Below the pieces are notes generated by a model. That model searched no databases, had not been told where the DNA came from, and saw only the letters and a list, made by a program, of their open reading frames with translations. Source: Rhodospirillaceae bacterium (GTDB taxonomy: Bacteria; Pseudomonadota; Alphaproteobacteria; Rhodospirillales; Rhodospirillaceae). From it: a stretch of 64,000 nucleotides of DNA. Both the position numbers and the translations under genes were made by a program. Of the stretch, positions 34,881 through 43,926 are shown one piece after another (positions within the stretch are counted from its first letter, which is position 1; the number at the start of each line of letters is the position of its first letter). Where the stretch lies: NCBI GenBank assembly GCA_028822445.1, contig JAPKDQ010000001.1:372001-436000 (forward strand). Direction: 5' to 3'.

Positions 34881-36569
34881 ATGCTGATATCTAAAATGAA
34901 ACGTAATATAGGCCAAATCGCGTGTGTGGCAGCTGCAATTTGTACGCTGACCGCGTGTGGCGAGAGCGAGCCGCAAACCAGCGGCGCGCCTCCGGACATG
35001 CGCCGATTGACTTCGGAGCAATACCGCAACGTTATTCACGACGTATTTGGTGAGCACGTTGAAATCGCGAGCCGCTTTGATCCATTGGTACGCACTGATG
35101 GCTTATTTGCCGTCGGTGCCAGCAAGGCAATCATCACGCCATCTGGCTTTGAGAAGTTTTACAACATAGCGCGATCCGTGGCGAGACAGGCTGTGGACAA
35201 AGACAATCGCGCCGTTCTCATACCCTGCGCGCCGGCGGATGCATTGCGCGCTAATGAGGCATGCAGTCGTCAGTTCTTTACTGAGGTTGGACGGCACTTA
35301 TATCGTCGCCCTCTGACCGAGTCGGAAATGGAAACGGCTGTCTCTGCTGCCAACGAAGTTGCAGATCAGTTAAACGATTTCTACTCAGGAATTGAATTTG
35401 GCCTGACCGGATTGCTGGTCACACCAAGCTTTCTTTTCATCATCGATGAAACTGAACCTGATTCATCGTCACTGAGTGGCTTGCGTTTAACTGGGCACGC
35501 CAAGGCATCTCGCTTGAGCTTTCTTCTTTGGAACTCGGCACCGGATGATATGCTGCTCGAGGCCGCAGAGACTGGTGCACTTCATACTGACAACGGTATC
35601 GAACGTCAGGTAGAGCGTATGGTTCGGTCACCGTTTCTAGCTAGAGGGGTTCGCGCTTTCTTTGAGGATTTCCTGGACCTCGAAAAATTTGAGAACTTGG
35701 AAAAAGATACGACGATTTACCCCGCCTACACGATTAACACCGCGGAAAGCGCAAAGGAGCAGATGCTCCGTACCATCGTTGATCATACGGTCAACCAGGA
35801 TGCGCCTTACCCAGAAATCTTCACGACAAGAAAGACGTTCATTGATTCTCATCTCGGGCGCGTTTACCGCGTGCCTGTAGCCCGACCTGACGGCGGCTGG
35901 GAACCATACGAATTCCCTGAAGATGACGTCCGCGCCGGTATTTTGACTCAGATGGGGTTTCTCTCCCTGTTCTCCCATCCGGGGCGCAGCTCCGCTACTC
36001 TTCGCGGCAAGGCAGTGCGAGAACTGTTACTGTGCCAAAAGGTGCCAGACCCACCAGGCGACATTGACTTTTCTTTGTTCAATGATCCCAACGCGCCTAG
36101 CCGCACGGCCCGGGACAGGCTGACTGCCCATGCTACTGTGCCCTCCTGCGCTGGTTGTCATAAGTTAACTGATCCAATCGGACTTGGCTTTGAGCAGTTT
36201 GACGGTATCGGTCAATTTCGCGTCGCTGAACAGGGTGCAATCATCGATGTTGCTGGCGACCTGGACGGCAACCAGTTCGCGGATGCCAAGTCCTTGGCTC
36301 AGGCTATGCATGACAGCCCAAGTGTTCCTGCTTGTCTAACCAACCAGCTGTATTCCTATGCCGCCGGACGTGCGCCTGAGCGCGATGAACGGGAGTTCGT
36401 TCGCTATCTGGAAGCCGGGTTTTCTGACTCTGGATATAGTCTAAAAGCTCTTCTTCGCGATATAGCCACAAGCGATGCTTTTTACGCGGTCTCTGAGCCC
36501 AAACGTGTGGACGATGGTGTGCGGGCCGCTTCTTTTAATGACAAGACTAAACAGGAGCTTGGATCATGA
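34881..36569 (+). CDS. DUF1592/DUF1588-type c-heme lipoprotein (operon B)
   Basis: 562 residues; lipobox in TLTACGESE. The same domain order as the operon A paralogue: RRLTSEQYRNVIHDVFGEH, RRPLTESEMETAV, LSFLLWNSAPDDMLLEAA, the heme motif in PSCAGCHKLTDPIGLGFEQFDG near residue 421, and SDAFYAV at the end. Gene end and DUF1552 start share ATGA. Alignable over its length with 29860-31524. Extracytoplasmic redox role inferred from the CxxCH motif. Confidence 0.88.
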   Translation: MLISKMKRNIGQIACVAAAICTLTACGESEPQTSGAPPDMRRLTSEQYRNVIHDVFGEHVEIASRFDPLVRTDGLFAVGASKAIITPSGFEKFYNIARSVARQAVDKDNRAVLIPCAPADALRANEACSRQFFTEVGRHLYRRPLTESEMETAVSAANEVADQLNDFYSGIEFGLTGLLVTPSFLFIIDETEPDSSSLSGLRLTGHAKASRLSFLLWNSAPDDMLLEAAETGALHTDNGIERQVERMVRSPFLARGVRAFFEDFLDLEKFENLEKDTTIYPAYTINTAESAKEQMLRTIVDHTVNQDAPYPEIFTTRKTFIDSHLGRVYRVPVARPDGGWEPYEFPEDDVRAGILTQMGFLSLFSHPGRSSATLRGKAVRELLLCQKVPDPPGDIDFSLFNDPNAPSRTARDRLTAHATVPSCAGCHKLTDPIGLGFEQFDGIGQFRVAEQGAIIDVAGDLDGNQFADAKSLAQAMHDSPSVPACLTNQLYSYAAGRAPERDEREFVRYLEAGFSDSGYSLKALLRDIATSDAFYAVSEPKRVDDGVRAASFNDKTKQELGS

Positions 36570-37936
36570 GCTTTTTTCTTCACAGCAAGAAGTCCCGCAG
36601 GCAAATGCTGCGGAGCATGATGGGTGGCGGCGTGGTCTCCCTGACATTACCGTTTCTGGATTGTTTCCTAAACACAAACGGTACAGCGCTAGCGAGTGGG
36701 GCGCCGATCCCGACACGGTTTGGCACTTGGTACTGGGGTATGGGCCAAACGCCAGGCCGAGCCGTGAAGGACAAGATAGCGACAGGCCCAGGTATTGAGT
36801 TCCTGGAAGAGACAGAAGCGTTGATTCCGCACAAGGACAAGTTGAACTACTTCGGTAAATTCAACATGCCGCTGGACGGCCGTTCTAACTATACCCACTT
36901 CTCTGGTTGGGTAGCCAATCGCACCGGTACAGCGCCAGAAGCTGGCGGCAATATTCCTGCGCCGACTTTGGACTTGCTCATTGCTGACGAAATTGGAAAG
37001 GGCACGCGGTTCCGAACGCTGGACGTTAGTAGTGTGGGTATGGCGAGACAGAACTATAGTGCCCGTAACACGTTTAACCGTGCAGCGGCCGAAATTGATC
37101 CGGTTGCACTGTTTGACCGCATTTATGGACCTGAATTCGCGGATCCAAACAAAGCGGACTTTAAGCCCGACCCGGACGTTCGGATGCGCAAGAGTGTGCT
37201 CTCGGCATTCACGGAGGAAACCAAGGACTATATGAAGACCTTGGGCGCTGCCGATAAGCAGAGGATGGACCAATACTTTACGTCTATCCGTGAGATCGAA
37301 AACCAGTTGGCCCTGCAACTGACGAAACCCGAACCGAACCTAGCCTGTGTGGTGCCAACGCGGCCGGGCGAGCTGGGGCCGGATGAAGTGGTCCGGGTGC
37401 GTGAAATAGATTCCGTCATCGAGACCCACAAGGTCATGACTAAAATTCTAGCGATGGCGGTGGCTTGTAACCAGACTAACGTGTTCAACATGGTGTTTAC
37501 CGACAGCTTTGCGAATGTGCGCCGGGTCGGTGAGACTTATACCCATCATCTATTAACCCACGAAGAGGCTATTGACCCTGATCGCGGCTATCAGCCGCTG
37601 ACCTACTCGTTCAATAAGGCATCTATGGATGGCATGGCGTCATTCATCGACATCATTGATAGTATCCCCGAGGGTGACGGGACCTTGCTCGACAATTGTC
37701 TTATCTTCGCCTCGTCCGAAACCAACTACGCGAGGTTGCACACCATTGACGGCGTGCCAGTCTATCTTATTGGCGGCGCTGGCGGTCGTATGAAGCAAGG
37801 GATGTACGTTGCTGGCGGCGGCGATCCCATCACAAGGGTGGGGCTGACGGCCATGCAAATCATGGGTGTGCCAGTTCAGAATTGGGGTACGAAGTCGTTG
37901 GAGACCTCCAAGACGATCTCTGAAGTCGTCGTTTAG
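36566..37936 (+). CDS. Tat-exported DUF1552 protein (operon B)
   Basis: 456 residues. Tat-type N-terminus KKSRRQMLRSMMGGGVVSLTLPFLD, then DUF1552: GTALASGAPIPTRFGTWYWGMGQTPGR, LDGRSNYTHFSGWVANRTGT, PTLDLLIADEIG, YTHHLLTHEEA and GDGTLLDNCLIFASSETN. The late His/Glu/Asp residues match those of the operon A paralogue. It overlaps the c-heme lipoprotein by four bases, so translation is probably coupled. The role is unknown. Confidence 0.88.
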   Translation: MSFFLHSKKSRRQMLRSMMGGGVVSLTLPFLDCFLNTNGTALASGAPIPTRFGTWYWGMGQTPGRAVKDKIATGPGIEFLEETEALIPHKDKLNYFGKFNMPLDGRSNYTHFSGWVANRTGTAPEAGGNIPAPTLDLLIADEIGKGTRFRTLDVSSVGMARQNYSARNTFNRAAAEIDPVALFDRIYGPEFADPNKADFKPDPDVRMRKSVLSAFTEETKDYMKTLGAADKQRMDQYFTSIREIENQLALQLTKPEPNLACVVPTRPGELGPDEVVRVREIDSVIETHKVMTKILAMAVACNQTNVFNMVFTDSFANVRRVGETYTHHLLTHEEAIDPDRGYQPLTYSFNKASMDGMASFIDIIDSIPEGDGTLLDNCLIFASSETNYARLHTIDGVPVYLIGGAGGRMKQGMYVAGGGDPITRVGLTAMQIMGVPVQNWGTKSLETSKTISEVVV

Positions 37937-37989
37937 GCTCAGTGTTATCAAGGTTTGTGGTCAGAGAACTAAGTGAAAAGGTTAGGCGA

Positions 37990-39156
37990 ATGACGGTTCA
38001 TGCGCGGCTATGCTCTCTTATGGTTCGGGCCGTTGCGCCGATCTTCTGTCTTTCACTGACGTCGGCTATTGGCCTGGCAGAGGTTCTAGAACCGAAAGCG
38101 CCGGATGCGTTTGTTCTGGTCGCAAAAGGTCACGGGTGGGCTGTTTCCGACGCTGATCAGATGACTCTTTATACATCTAAGCGCGACATAACGCCGGGTA
38201 AGTCAAGCTGTGTTGAAGACTGCGCGGTGGCATGGCCGCCGTACCTAGCCTCTAAATCCGCGATTACTGGCGAGGGCTGGTCGGTGTTTGCCCGCGAGGA
38301 TGGCAATCAGCAGTGGGCATACGAAGATAAGCCATTATACCGATACAGCATGGATCAGGGCCCGGGCGACACCTACGGCGAAGGCATTGGCTTGCTGTGG
38401 GACATCTCCTTCATCTACGCCCCGACGCCGCCTGGCATTAGTGCTAGAAAGACGCTTATGGGGCACGTCGCCGCGGATCAGCATCAGAAGACATTGTATA
38501 CGCCTCAGGTTGACGTGGATGCCGCATCGTTGTGCGTGGAGAATGCTTGCCTGGAGCAATGGAGTCCCGTCGTGGCACCACGTGTTGCCCGTTCTATCGG
38601 TGACTGGGACGTCATCACACGTGAAGATGGTTTGAACCAGTGGGCGCGCGAGGGGCGACCCTTATTCCGATACTCTAATGACGTCTTATTCGGTGAGGCT
38701 GCAGGGCACGGTGTTGCATTTGATGCTGATGGAAATACGATGGAGGTCATGGTGCTTGAGCCAAGGCTACCGTATCCAGATTGGGTGAGGGTCCAGGACA
38801 CCGATGCTGGTGAAATGCTTGCCGACGAAAACTACAAATCGATTTACACCTGGGACCCCAGCAAATTATTCTCGCGGCTAGCCACACCAGCTCCGGCATG
38901 TGGAGCGGAGTGCTTGGCCGAAGAGTGGGTTCCTATGTCGGCGGGCGAAGATGACGTCGCACCAGGAGGTAACTGGGCGATCTTGGCTTTGTCTGATGGC
39001 CGTCGTCAGTGGGCCTATAAGGGCCGGCATCTTTTCACGAATACGCGAGACAAGACCCAAGGCTCATTTCTAGGCTATCGACACGGTGGTAATCGGGCGG
39101 TGAACGTGATCATGCACTCTGGAGACGCGCTGCAGGGCACTCTGCGACGTCCATAG
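37990..39156 (+). CDS. COG4315-type secreted-repeat protein (operon B)
   Basis: 388 residues from ATG 37990; an upstream GTG at 37942 has no ribosome site and was not used. Signal peptide region MVRAVAPIFCLSLTSAIGLAE, then three repeats with LYTSKRD, cysteine pairs (SSCVEDCAVAWPP, CVENACLEQWSP, CGAECLAEEWVP), NQQWAYEDKPLYRY, LNQWAREGRPLFRY and RRQWAYKGRHLFTN. Paralogue of 27424-28521 with the same repeat order and last-gene position. Function unknown; exported redox or binding role is guessed from the cysteine pairs and context. Confidence 0.85.
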   Translation: MTVHARLCSLMVRAVAPIFCLSLTSAIGLAEVLEPKAPDAFVLVAKGHGWAVSDADQMTLYTSKRDITPGKSSCVEDCAVAWPPYLASKSAITGEGWSVFAREDGNQQWAYEDKPLYRYSMDQGPGDTYGEGIGLLWDISFIYAPTPPGISARKTLMGHVAADQHQKTLYTPQVDVDAASLCVENACLEQWSPVVAPRVARSIGDWDVITREDGLNQWAREGRPLFRYSNDVLFGEAAGHGVAFDADGNTMEVMVLEPRLPYPDWVRVQDTDAGEMLADENYKSIYTWDPSKLFSRLATPAPACGAECLAEEWVPMSAGEDDVAPGGNWAILALSDGRRQWAYKGRHLFTNTRDKTQGSFLGYRHGGNRAVNVIMHSGDALQGTLRRP

Positions 39157-39268
39157 GTCAGATCCGAGAGTGGACATTTATAGCCTTTTCGAAGAAATTT
39201 ATTGTTTTAGACCTCAGCCTACATGCGATAAATATGAAAGTTGTGAGGCAAATACTTAAGGGTTCATC

Positions 39269-39625
39269 ATGAGTAAAAATACGAGATTCAGCAGGCGCTC
39301 CGTCGTCAAATTTGGAATTCAAGTGCCACTCACTATGGCTACTGTGGGCGTTCTCGCCGCCTGTGATGGCGGGGAAAAGGTTGCCTTGTGCGCCGACCCT
39401 AATAGCTTGAGCTTCGGTGAAAACAGCATCCGTCAGGCCAATAAATATACAGAATCTTCGCCCGAGCCCGGCAAGGATTGTCTCAACTGCGCGTTCTTTA
39501 TCCCCGAACCTCTGGGGTCAGACGGCGAAGTTCCTAACTGTGGTGAGTGCAGCATATTTGAAGGGCTAGCCAGTAAAAATGGGTACTGTGAATCGTGGAG
39601 TACTAAGGATACTGGACAAGGCTAG
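39269..39625 (+). CDS. High-potential iron-sulfur protein (HiPIP), Tat lipoprotein-like
   Basis: 118 residues. Tat motif SRRSVVKFG (Arg9-Arg10) and a lipobox L-A-A-C32 suggest a membrane-anchored exported protein. The HiPIP core has CLNC (CX2C), a cysteine 17 residues on in VPNCGECS, and a last one in GYCESW, plus an extra cysteine two residues after the third. The [4Fe-4S] cluster would shuttle electrons in the periplasm. It lies 112 bases downstream of operon B and next to a convergent triheme cytochrome gene. Ribosome site AAGGG upstream. Confidence 0.88.
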   Translation: MSKNTRFSRRSVVKFGIQVPLTMATVGVLAACDGGEKVALCADPNSLSFGENSIRQANKYTESSPEPGKDCLNCAFFIPEPLGSDGEVPNCGECSIFEGLASKNGYCESWSTKDTGQG

Positions 39626-39633
39626 ATACCCTG

Positions 39634-40911
39634 TTAACGCTGTTTTCCCACGTGGGCTTCGGTTACTGGTCCGCCGCGGTTACCCCAATTAGACCTTAGG
39701 TAAGTGCTCAGCAGAGCGATCTCGTCATCGTCCAGCTTGTCGCCGAACGCTTCCATGTTTTTCCAGGCGCTTGGTGGTGCAGGTGTGGGCGTCTCGGCAC
39801 CGTAGATGATGACGTTAATTAGTGACGCGGGGTCTTCCGCTTGCACGATACTGCTCCCGGCTAGTTGAGGACCAATGCTCGGGTCACCGAGGCCTGTGGG
39901 CAAATGACAGGTCCCGCAATGGATTGTATATACTAACTCTCCAGCTCTGAAGTCCTGATCGCCCATTTCGTGCTGCGGTGCACGCTCTATTGGAGCCAGG
40001 CTCTTAAGGTAAAGGGCGATGGCGCGCACGTCGCCGTCGTTCAGTTGTGATGAACTCATCGTAATAACTTCATTCATTGGGCCAAAACTGCCAGCTGTGC
40101 CGCCGTGACCAGTCTTCAGGTAAGAGGCAATGTCGTCTTCCGACCATGCGGCTAGACCGTCAGCTGCAGAAGTTAGATTGACTGCGGACCAGGGGCGGAT
40201 TTTATCGCCTTCTACTTTGTCGTTGTATGTACCGCCGCTGAGCGCGTGATCGGACTGCAAACCCCCTAATGCATTGCGTGGCGTATGGCAGGTGCCGCAG
40301 TGGCCAAGGCCTTCAACGAGATACGCACCGCGATTCCAGTTTTCGGATTGAGTGCTATCAGCTTCGAAGCGTGCGCCATCAAAGAAGAGGTAGTTCCAAA
40401 CACCCAGTAAGCTTCTCTGATTGAATGGGAATCCCATGTCGTTGTCCGGCGGTGTATCGGACGATGGCGCAACTGTTTTAAAGAAAGCAAAAAGGTCCGT
40501 TAGGTCCTGTACCGAAACCTTGCTGAAAGACGGGTAGGGGAACGCAGGGTAAAGGTTTGATCCGTCAGCCGACTTGCCTTTGTGCATGGCACGGATGAAC
40601 TGACCCTCTGTCCAAGCGCCGATGCCTGAGGTTTCGTCGGAGGTGATGTTGGTTGAGTAGATCACGCCAAAGTCTGTGTGGAAGGCTACCCCGCCGGCGA
40701 ATTGGTCACCACCTTCTCTCGTGTGGCACGTCATACAGTTTCCTGCTGTCGCCAAATACGAACCGCGCTGAATTGGGTCATTGTTGTCAGCCAGAGCGCT
40801 GGTCGAAACGGGCTCCTGTGCTGGCGCTGGGGTCGTCAGGGCTAGGGTGGACGCGGCCAACAGAGCTACAGCAGAGTGAGTGAGTGTGAATGGCGATTTG
40901 ACTTGGGTCAC
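39634..40911 (-). CDS. Triheme cytochrome c (alcohol-dehydrogenase cytochrome-subunit type)
   Basis: 425 residues with an N-terminal signal (MTQVKSPFTLTHSAVALLAASTLALTTPAPAQE) and three CXXCH sites: CMTCH (Cys59), CGTCH near 205 and CGTCH near 335. GSYLATAGNCMTCHT and the RGAYLVEGLGHCGTCHTPRN block match the membrane-associated cytochrome subunit of PQQ- and FAD-dependent dehydrogenases. It probably passes electrons to ubiquinone or a terminal oxidase. It is convergent with the HiPIP gene (8-base gap). No partner dehydrogenase is adjacent. Confidence 0.92.
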   Translation of the reverse strand: MTQVKSPFTLTHSAVALLAASTLALTTPAPAQEPVSTSALADNNDPIQRGSYLATAGNCMTCHTREGGDQFAGGVAFHTDFGVIYSTNITSDETSGIGAWTEGQFIRAMHKGKSADGSNLYPAFPYPSFSKVSVQDLTDLFAFFKTVAPSSDTPPDNDMGFPFNQRSLLGVWNYLFFDGARFEADSTQSENWNRGAYLVEGLGHCGTCHTPRNALGGLQSDHALSGGTYNDKVEGDKIRPWSAVNLTSAADGLAAWSEDDIASYLKTGHGGTAGSFGPMNEVITMSSSQLNDGDVRAIALYLKSLAPIERAPQHEMGDQDFRAGELVYTIHCGTCHLPTGLGDPSIGPQLAGSSIVQAEDPASLINVIIYGAETPTPAPPSAWKNMEAFGDKLDDDEIALLSTYLRSNWGNRGGPVTEAHVGKQR

Positions 40912-41081
40912 ACTATATCCTTTAGCTTCGGCTTAGGCGTGCATCTATGGATGGTTGGCTCCAAGAGGTGCAATTCATTTCGGCGAGACGACCGCCGGTT
41001 GGACGACTTTTCTATGGCCTGCGTTAGCCTCTTTTTCTGAGCTTTAAAGCGCAGAGGCTGCGAGAGCTTTACCATTATACA

Positions 41082-41528
41082 TTAATTGCGTGAGCCAACA
41101 TCTAATTGACCGCGAATTTCGCCAAAAGGCCAGAGTTTGGTGGTGATGTTCACGTAGGTCCACCCAGCCAGTAGATACTGAGTTTGTGCTTCCGTGATTA
41201 CGGCTGATCCTTTTAGGGGACTGACGATGCCGTTAGGCGCTAAATCGATGAACGGCAGTCCGTTTGCTCCTGGCTGAGCAGGTCCATGCAAACTGGCCGC
41301 AAGGGGGCTTGAGACTAAACCACTAAACTGAATATCCCAGGATAGTGTCAGAGTGGATAGTTCGAGTTGGAGGTCTACAGACCCAAGTGCGGTACTTTCT
41401 GTTAGTCGTGTCTGGTTCCAGGCCGATAGGTCTGCGTGAAATTCGCGAGACGTAATTTGTGCGTAAGCTGGAACGCCAATAGCGAAGGTGATAGAGAGCA
41501 GCGCTGCCAATGCAGTTCGACGATTCAT
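41082..41528 (-). CDS. Exported CHRD-domain protein (second copy)
   Basis: 148 residues: signal peptide (MNRRTALAALLSITFAIGVPAYAQ) and a CHRD domain (AASLHGPAQPGANGLPFIDL ... LLAGWTYVNITTKLWPFGEIRGQL). The first residues also carry a double arginine. It resembles the 33057 protein in size and domain. It lies 53 bases downstream of the MFS gene on the same strand, so is probably in its operon. Confidence 0.83.
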   Translation of the reverse strand: MNRRTALAALLSITFAIGVPAYAQITSREFHADLSAWNQTRLTESTALGSVDLQLELSTLTLSWDIQFSGLVSSPLAASLHGPAQPGANGLPFIDLAPNGIVSPLKGSAVITEAQTQYLLAGWTYVNITTKLWPFGEIRGQLDVGSRN

Positions 41529-41581
41529 GTAAAACCTTCTGAAATTATGGAGTTTGTTACTTGGATGACAGTGTCGTTCCC

Positions 41582-42805
41582 CTAATTCGAAAAGTCACGG
41601 GACTTTCCCAAGCCACCAATCACGACTGATCCGAAGAGCATGACCCCAATAGCCGCGTACAATACTTGCGTATAACTGCCCGTAATATCGAATGACATTC
41701 CGACCGCAAGGGGGCCGACCGCGGCACCAAGATAAAAAATTGACAGCTGGCTTCCATAAATCTTGCCATATGCTTTCAGGCCGAAAAAACGGCTAACCAG
41801 AAATGCGACTAAATCAATTTCAGCTGCCGCTGACAAGCCGAGGGTAATAACGGCGATTAGGAAGACCCAAGTTGGCGCGGAGTCCAGTGTCAGCAACAAA
41901 CAGCCTACAGCAGTGGCCGAGAACATTACTGCTGCGACTAGTGGGGCTCTGAAGCGGTCGATCAGGAATCCGACACCTATTCTACCAAATAGGACGGAAA
42001 AGCCGAGCACACCTGCAATCTGTGCCGCAGCCATCGCGCTCATGTCTCTATCAATCAATAGCGGGACTAGATTGATTAGTAATCCAGCAATGATCGCCGA
42101 TATAAAGAAGAACCCAATTGCGATCTTCCAGAACACAATCGTTCTATAACTCTCTTTGAACGTAAGCCCGGGGTGTGTGGGGGTCTCGTCCACCTGCTCG
42201 ATTTGATCATGAGACGGAGCACTATCGTTGAACAGCAATCCAATTAGCGGCAATGCAACAAGAAGAATCAATGCGCTGATTCCTAGATAGCCGGCTTGCC
42301 AGCCGTACTTTTCTATTAGTGCAGTCGCGACACCTGGTCCAACGATTCCGGCTAAACCAGATCCGGCTAAGGCTAGGCCGAGGGCCAGGCCACGGCCTTT
42401 GTCGAACCAAAGGTTTACCGCGCGTGTCCAAACAACAGGTGTCGTCCCGCCGCCGACGAGAGACATCGTCAGCCACATAGCATAGAAGAATGCGATTTCA
42501 CCTCCCAATTGCGTCAATGACGCATAACCGATTGAGAGTAAGCCCATCGAAATCAACCCCACTCTCTTGGCCCCGAATCGATCAACGATCGTGCCTACAA
42601 TGGGCGCTGTGAACACGGTACCTAGAAGGAGAAAACTTGCAGCAGTTGAGACTTCACCGCGGGTCCAGCCGAAGGCAACTGTCAGCGGGACAACGAATAC
42701 GCCAAATGTGTAAAAGGCAAACCCGCTGAGACCGAATCCATTTCCGACCGCGCAAGCCAGTAATGTTCGCCAGCCTCGCTGAAATTCTTGTGGTGCAGAT
42801 AGCAT
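41582..42805 (-). CDS. MFS transporter
   Basis: 407 residues, twelve likely membrane segments, with the MFS loop motif VDRFGAKRVGL between helices 2 and 3 and a second, weaker GRIGVGFLIDRFRAP after helix 8. It resembles monocarboxylate/oxalate-formate type carriers. Probably brings a small organic acid into or out of the cell. It is divergent from the arylmalonate-decarboxylase-like gene at 43113, and their shared 5' region holds a palindrome. Confidence 0.86.
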   Translation of the reverse strand: MLSAPQEFQRGWRTLLACAVGNGFGLSGFAFYTFGVFVVPLTVAFGWTRGEVSTAASFLLLGTVFTAPIVGTIVDRFGAKRVGLISMGLLSIGYASLTQLGGEIAFFYAMWLTMSLVGGGTTPVVWTRAVNLWFDKGRGLALGLALAGSGLAGIVGPGVATALIEKYGWQAGYLGISALILLVALPLIGLLFNDSAPSHDQIEQVDETPTHPGLTFKESYRTIVFWKIAIGFFFISAIIAGLLINLVPLLIDRDMSAMAAAQIAGVLGFSVLFGRIGVGFLIDRFRAPLVAAVMFSATAVGCLLLTLDSAPTWVFLIAVITLGLSAAAEIDLVAFLVSRFFGLKAYGKIYGSQLSIFYLGAAVGPLAVGMSFDITGSYTQVLYAAIGVMLFGSVVIGGLGKSRDFSN

Positions 42806-43112
42806 TGTGGAGTTCCCCTAGTATTCGCAAGCTATTGAGAACGCGATCATTGCCTCGAAATTGGCTTACCGACAGCGTTTCGATGGTATTGTCCGCGCCG
42901 TGAGCATTATGTGCGGGCTGCGCCATAAAAATGAATGTACTCGCCTGTAATGCCAGAATAGTCGTGTGGCGAACCACCATTCCTATCCCGCCTCTATAAT
43001 TCTTAGCTTTCGTATCATACGAATGGTGGCGCAAGTAGTATGTCTTGAACACCTGACTAATTTTAAACACTGACAAAATGCTCAACATAAAGCCCAAGGG
43101 TGAATCATAATA
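42806..43112. promoter_or_regulatory. Divergent promoter region with a TTCGTA-TCA-TACGAA palindrome
   Basis: About 300 bases between the MFS gene and the arylmalonate-decarboxylase-like gene. TTCGTATCATACGAA at 43009-43023 is a perfect 6-bp inverted repeat, nested at the right half of a larger inverted repeat CCACCATTC (42974-42982)/GAATGGTGG (43021-43029). A TATAAT hexamer lies between them at 42995-43000. This looks like an operator for a GntR- or TetR-type regulator, which is not in the window. A long minus-strand frame here (42654-43097) overlaps the MFS gene and is not accepted. Confidence 0.45.
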
Positions 43113-43859
43113 ATGACTGACGCTTTAGCATGGAGACGTAAATTTGGTGTCATGGGCCCGTCGACCAACACCATAGTCCAGCCTGACTTTGACGACCTCC
43201 GCGTTTCCGGTGTCACAAATCACTACAGCCGAATATTGGTCAAAGACGGAACTATTGAGAGCGATGAACAGTTTATGGCGTTAACGCGTGGTATCGCCGA
43301 CAACGTTATTGATGCTGTGAGAAGTGTGATGACCTGCGCGCCTGACTATCTCGTCATGGGGATGTCGGCGGTTACTTTCTATGGAGGTAAAAAGGGGTCT
43401 TACGAATTTCTGGAACGTATTGAGTCAGAATCCAATATCAAGGCGTCGATAGGATCGCATTCCTGTGTCGCGGCACTAGAGGCTTACGGCGGTATTAAGC
43501 GTATTGCGTTTGTATCCCCTTACTACCCATCAGCAAATGCGGAAGTGAAACAGTTTTTTTCTGACTGTGGTTTCGAAACTGTTCGAGATATTAATTTGCA
43601 ATGTCCAAGTGCCATTGCGATTTCTGAAGTGCCGGACAGTCGGTTGATTGAAGTCTTGCAAGAACTTGATGGGCCGGATGTCGACGCTATAGTTCAGATT
43701 GGCACCAACATGAGTATGATGAGGCTGGCTGCATTCGCCGAGAAATGGTTGAATAAGCCAGTGATATCCATCAATGCCGCAACGTATTGGCACGCATTGC
43801 GCGCGAACGGTATCGGCGACAAGGTTCAAGGGTTTGGGCGGTTACTTGAGGAATTCTAG
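43113..43859 (+). CDS. Asp/Glu racemase superfamily protein (arylmalonate decarboxylase/maleate isomerase-like)
   Basis: 248 residues. Blocks FGVMGPSTNTIVQPDF, LVMGMSAVTFYGGKKGS, GSHSCVAALEAYGGIKRIAFVSPY, AIVQIGTNMSM and KPVISINAATYWHALRANGI match arylmalonate decarboxylase and maleate cis-trans isomerases. The usual catalytic cysteine of the C-terminal half (as in AMDase's LSCGG) reads Q-I-G-T here, and the N-terminal position is not Cys. Cys residues elsewhere (HSC, CPSA) are not at the expected sites. It may still decarboxylate or isomerise by another residue or be a binding protein. Divergent from the MFS gene. Confidence 0.85.
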   Translation: MTDALAWRRKFGVMGPSTNTIVQPDFDDLRVSGVTNHYSRILVKDGTIESDEQFMALTRGIADNVIDAVRSVMTCAPDYLVMGMSAVTFYGGKKGSYEFLERIESESNIKASIGSHSCVAALEAYGGIKRIAFVSPYYPSANAEVKQFFSDCGFETVRDINLQCPSAIAISEVPDSRLIEVLQELDGPDVDAIVQIGTNMSMMRLAAFAEKWLNKPVISINAATYWHALRANGIGDKVQGFGRLLEEF

Positions 43860-43926
43860 ACGAGGCTAATGTTCGCCCGACGCTTTTGCGTTGCGCAGCC
43901 ATAACCCGTGACTAACACCAAAAGTT

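Noticed and set aside
42654-43097. 147-codon minus-strand frame across the MFS gene start
   Set aside because: Overlaps the MFS coding region in another frame and the regulatory region; no domain.
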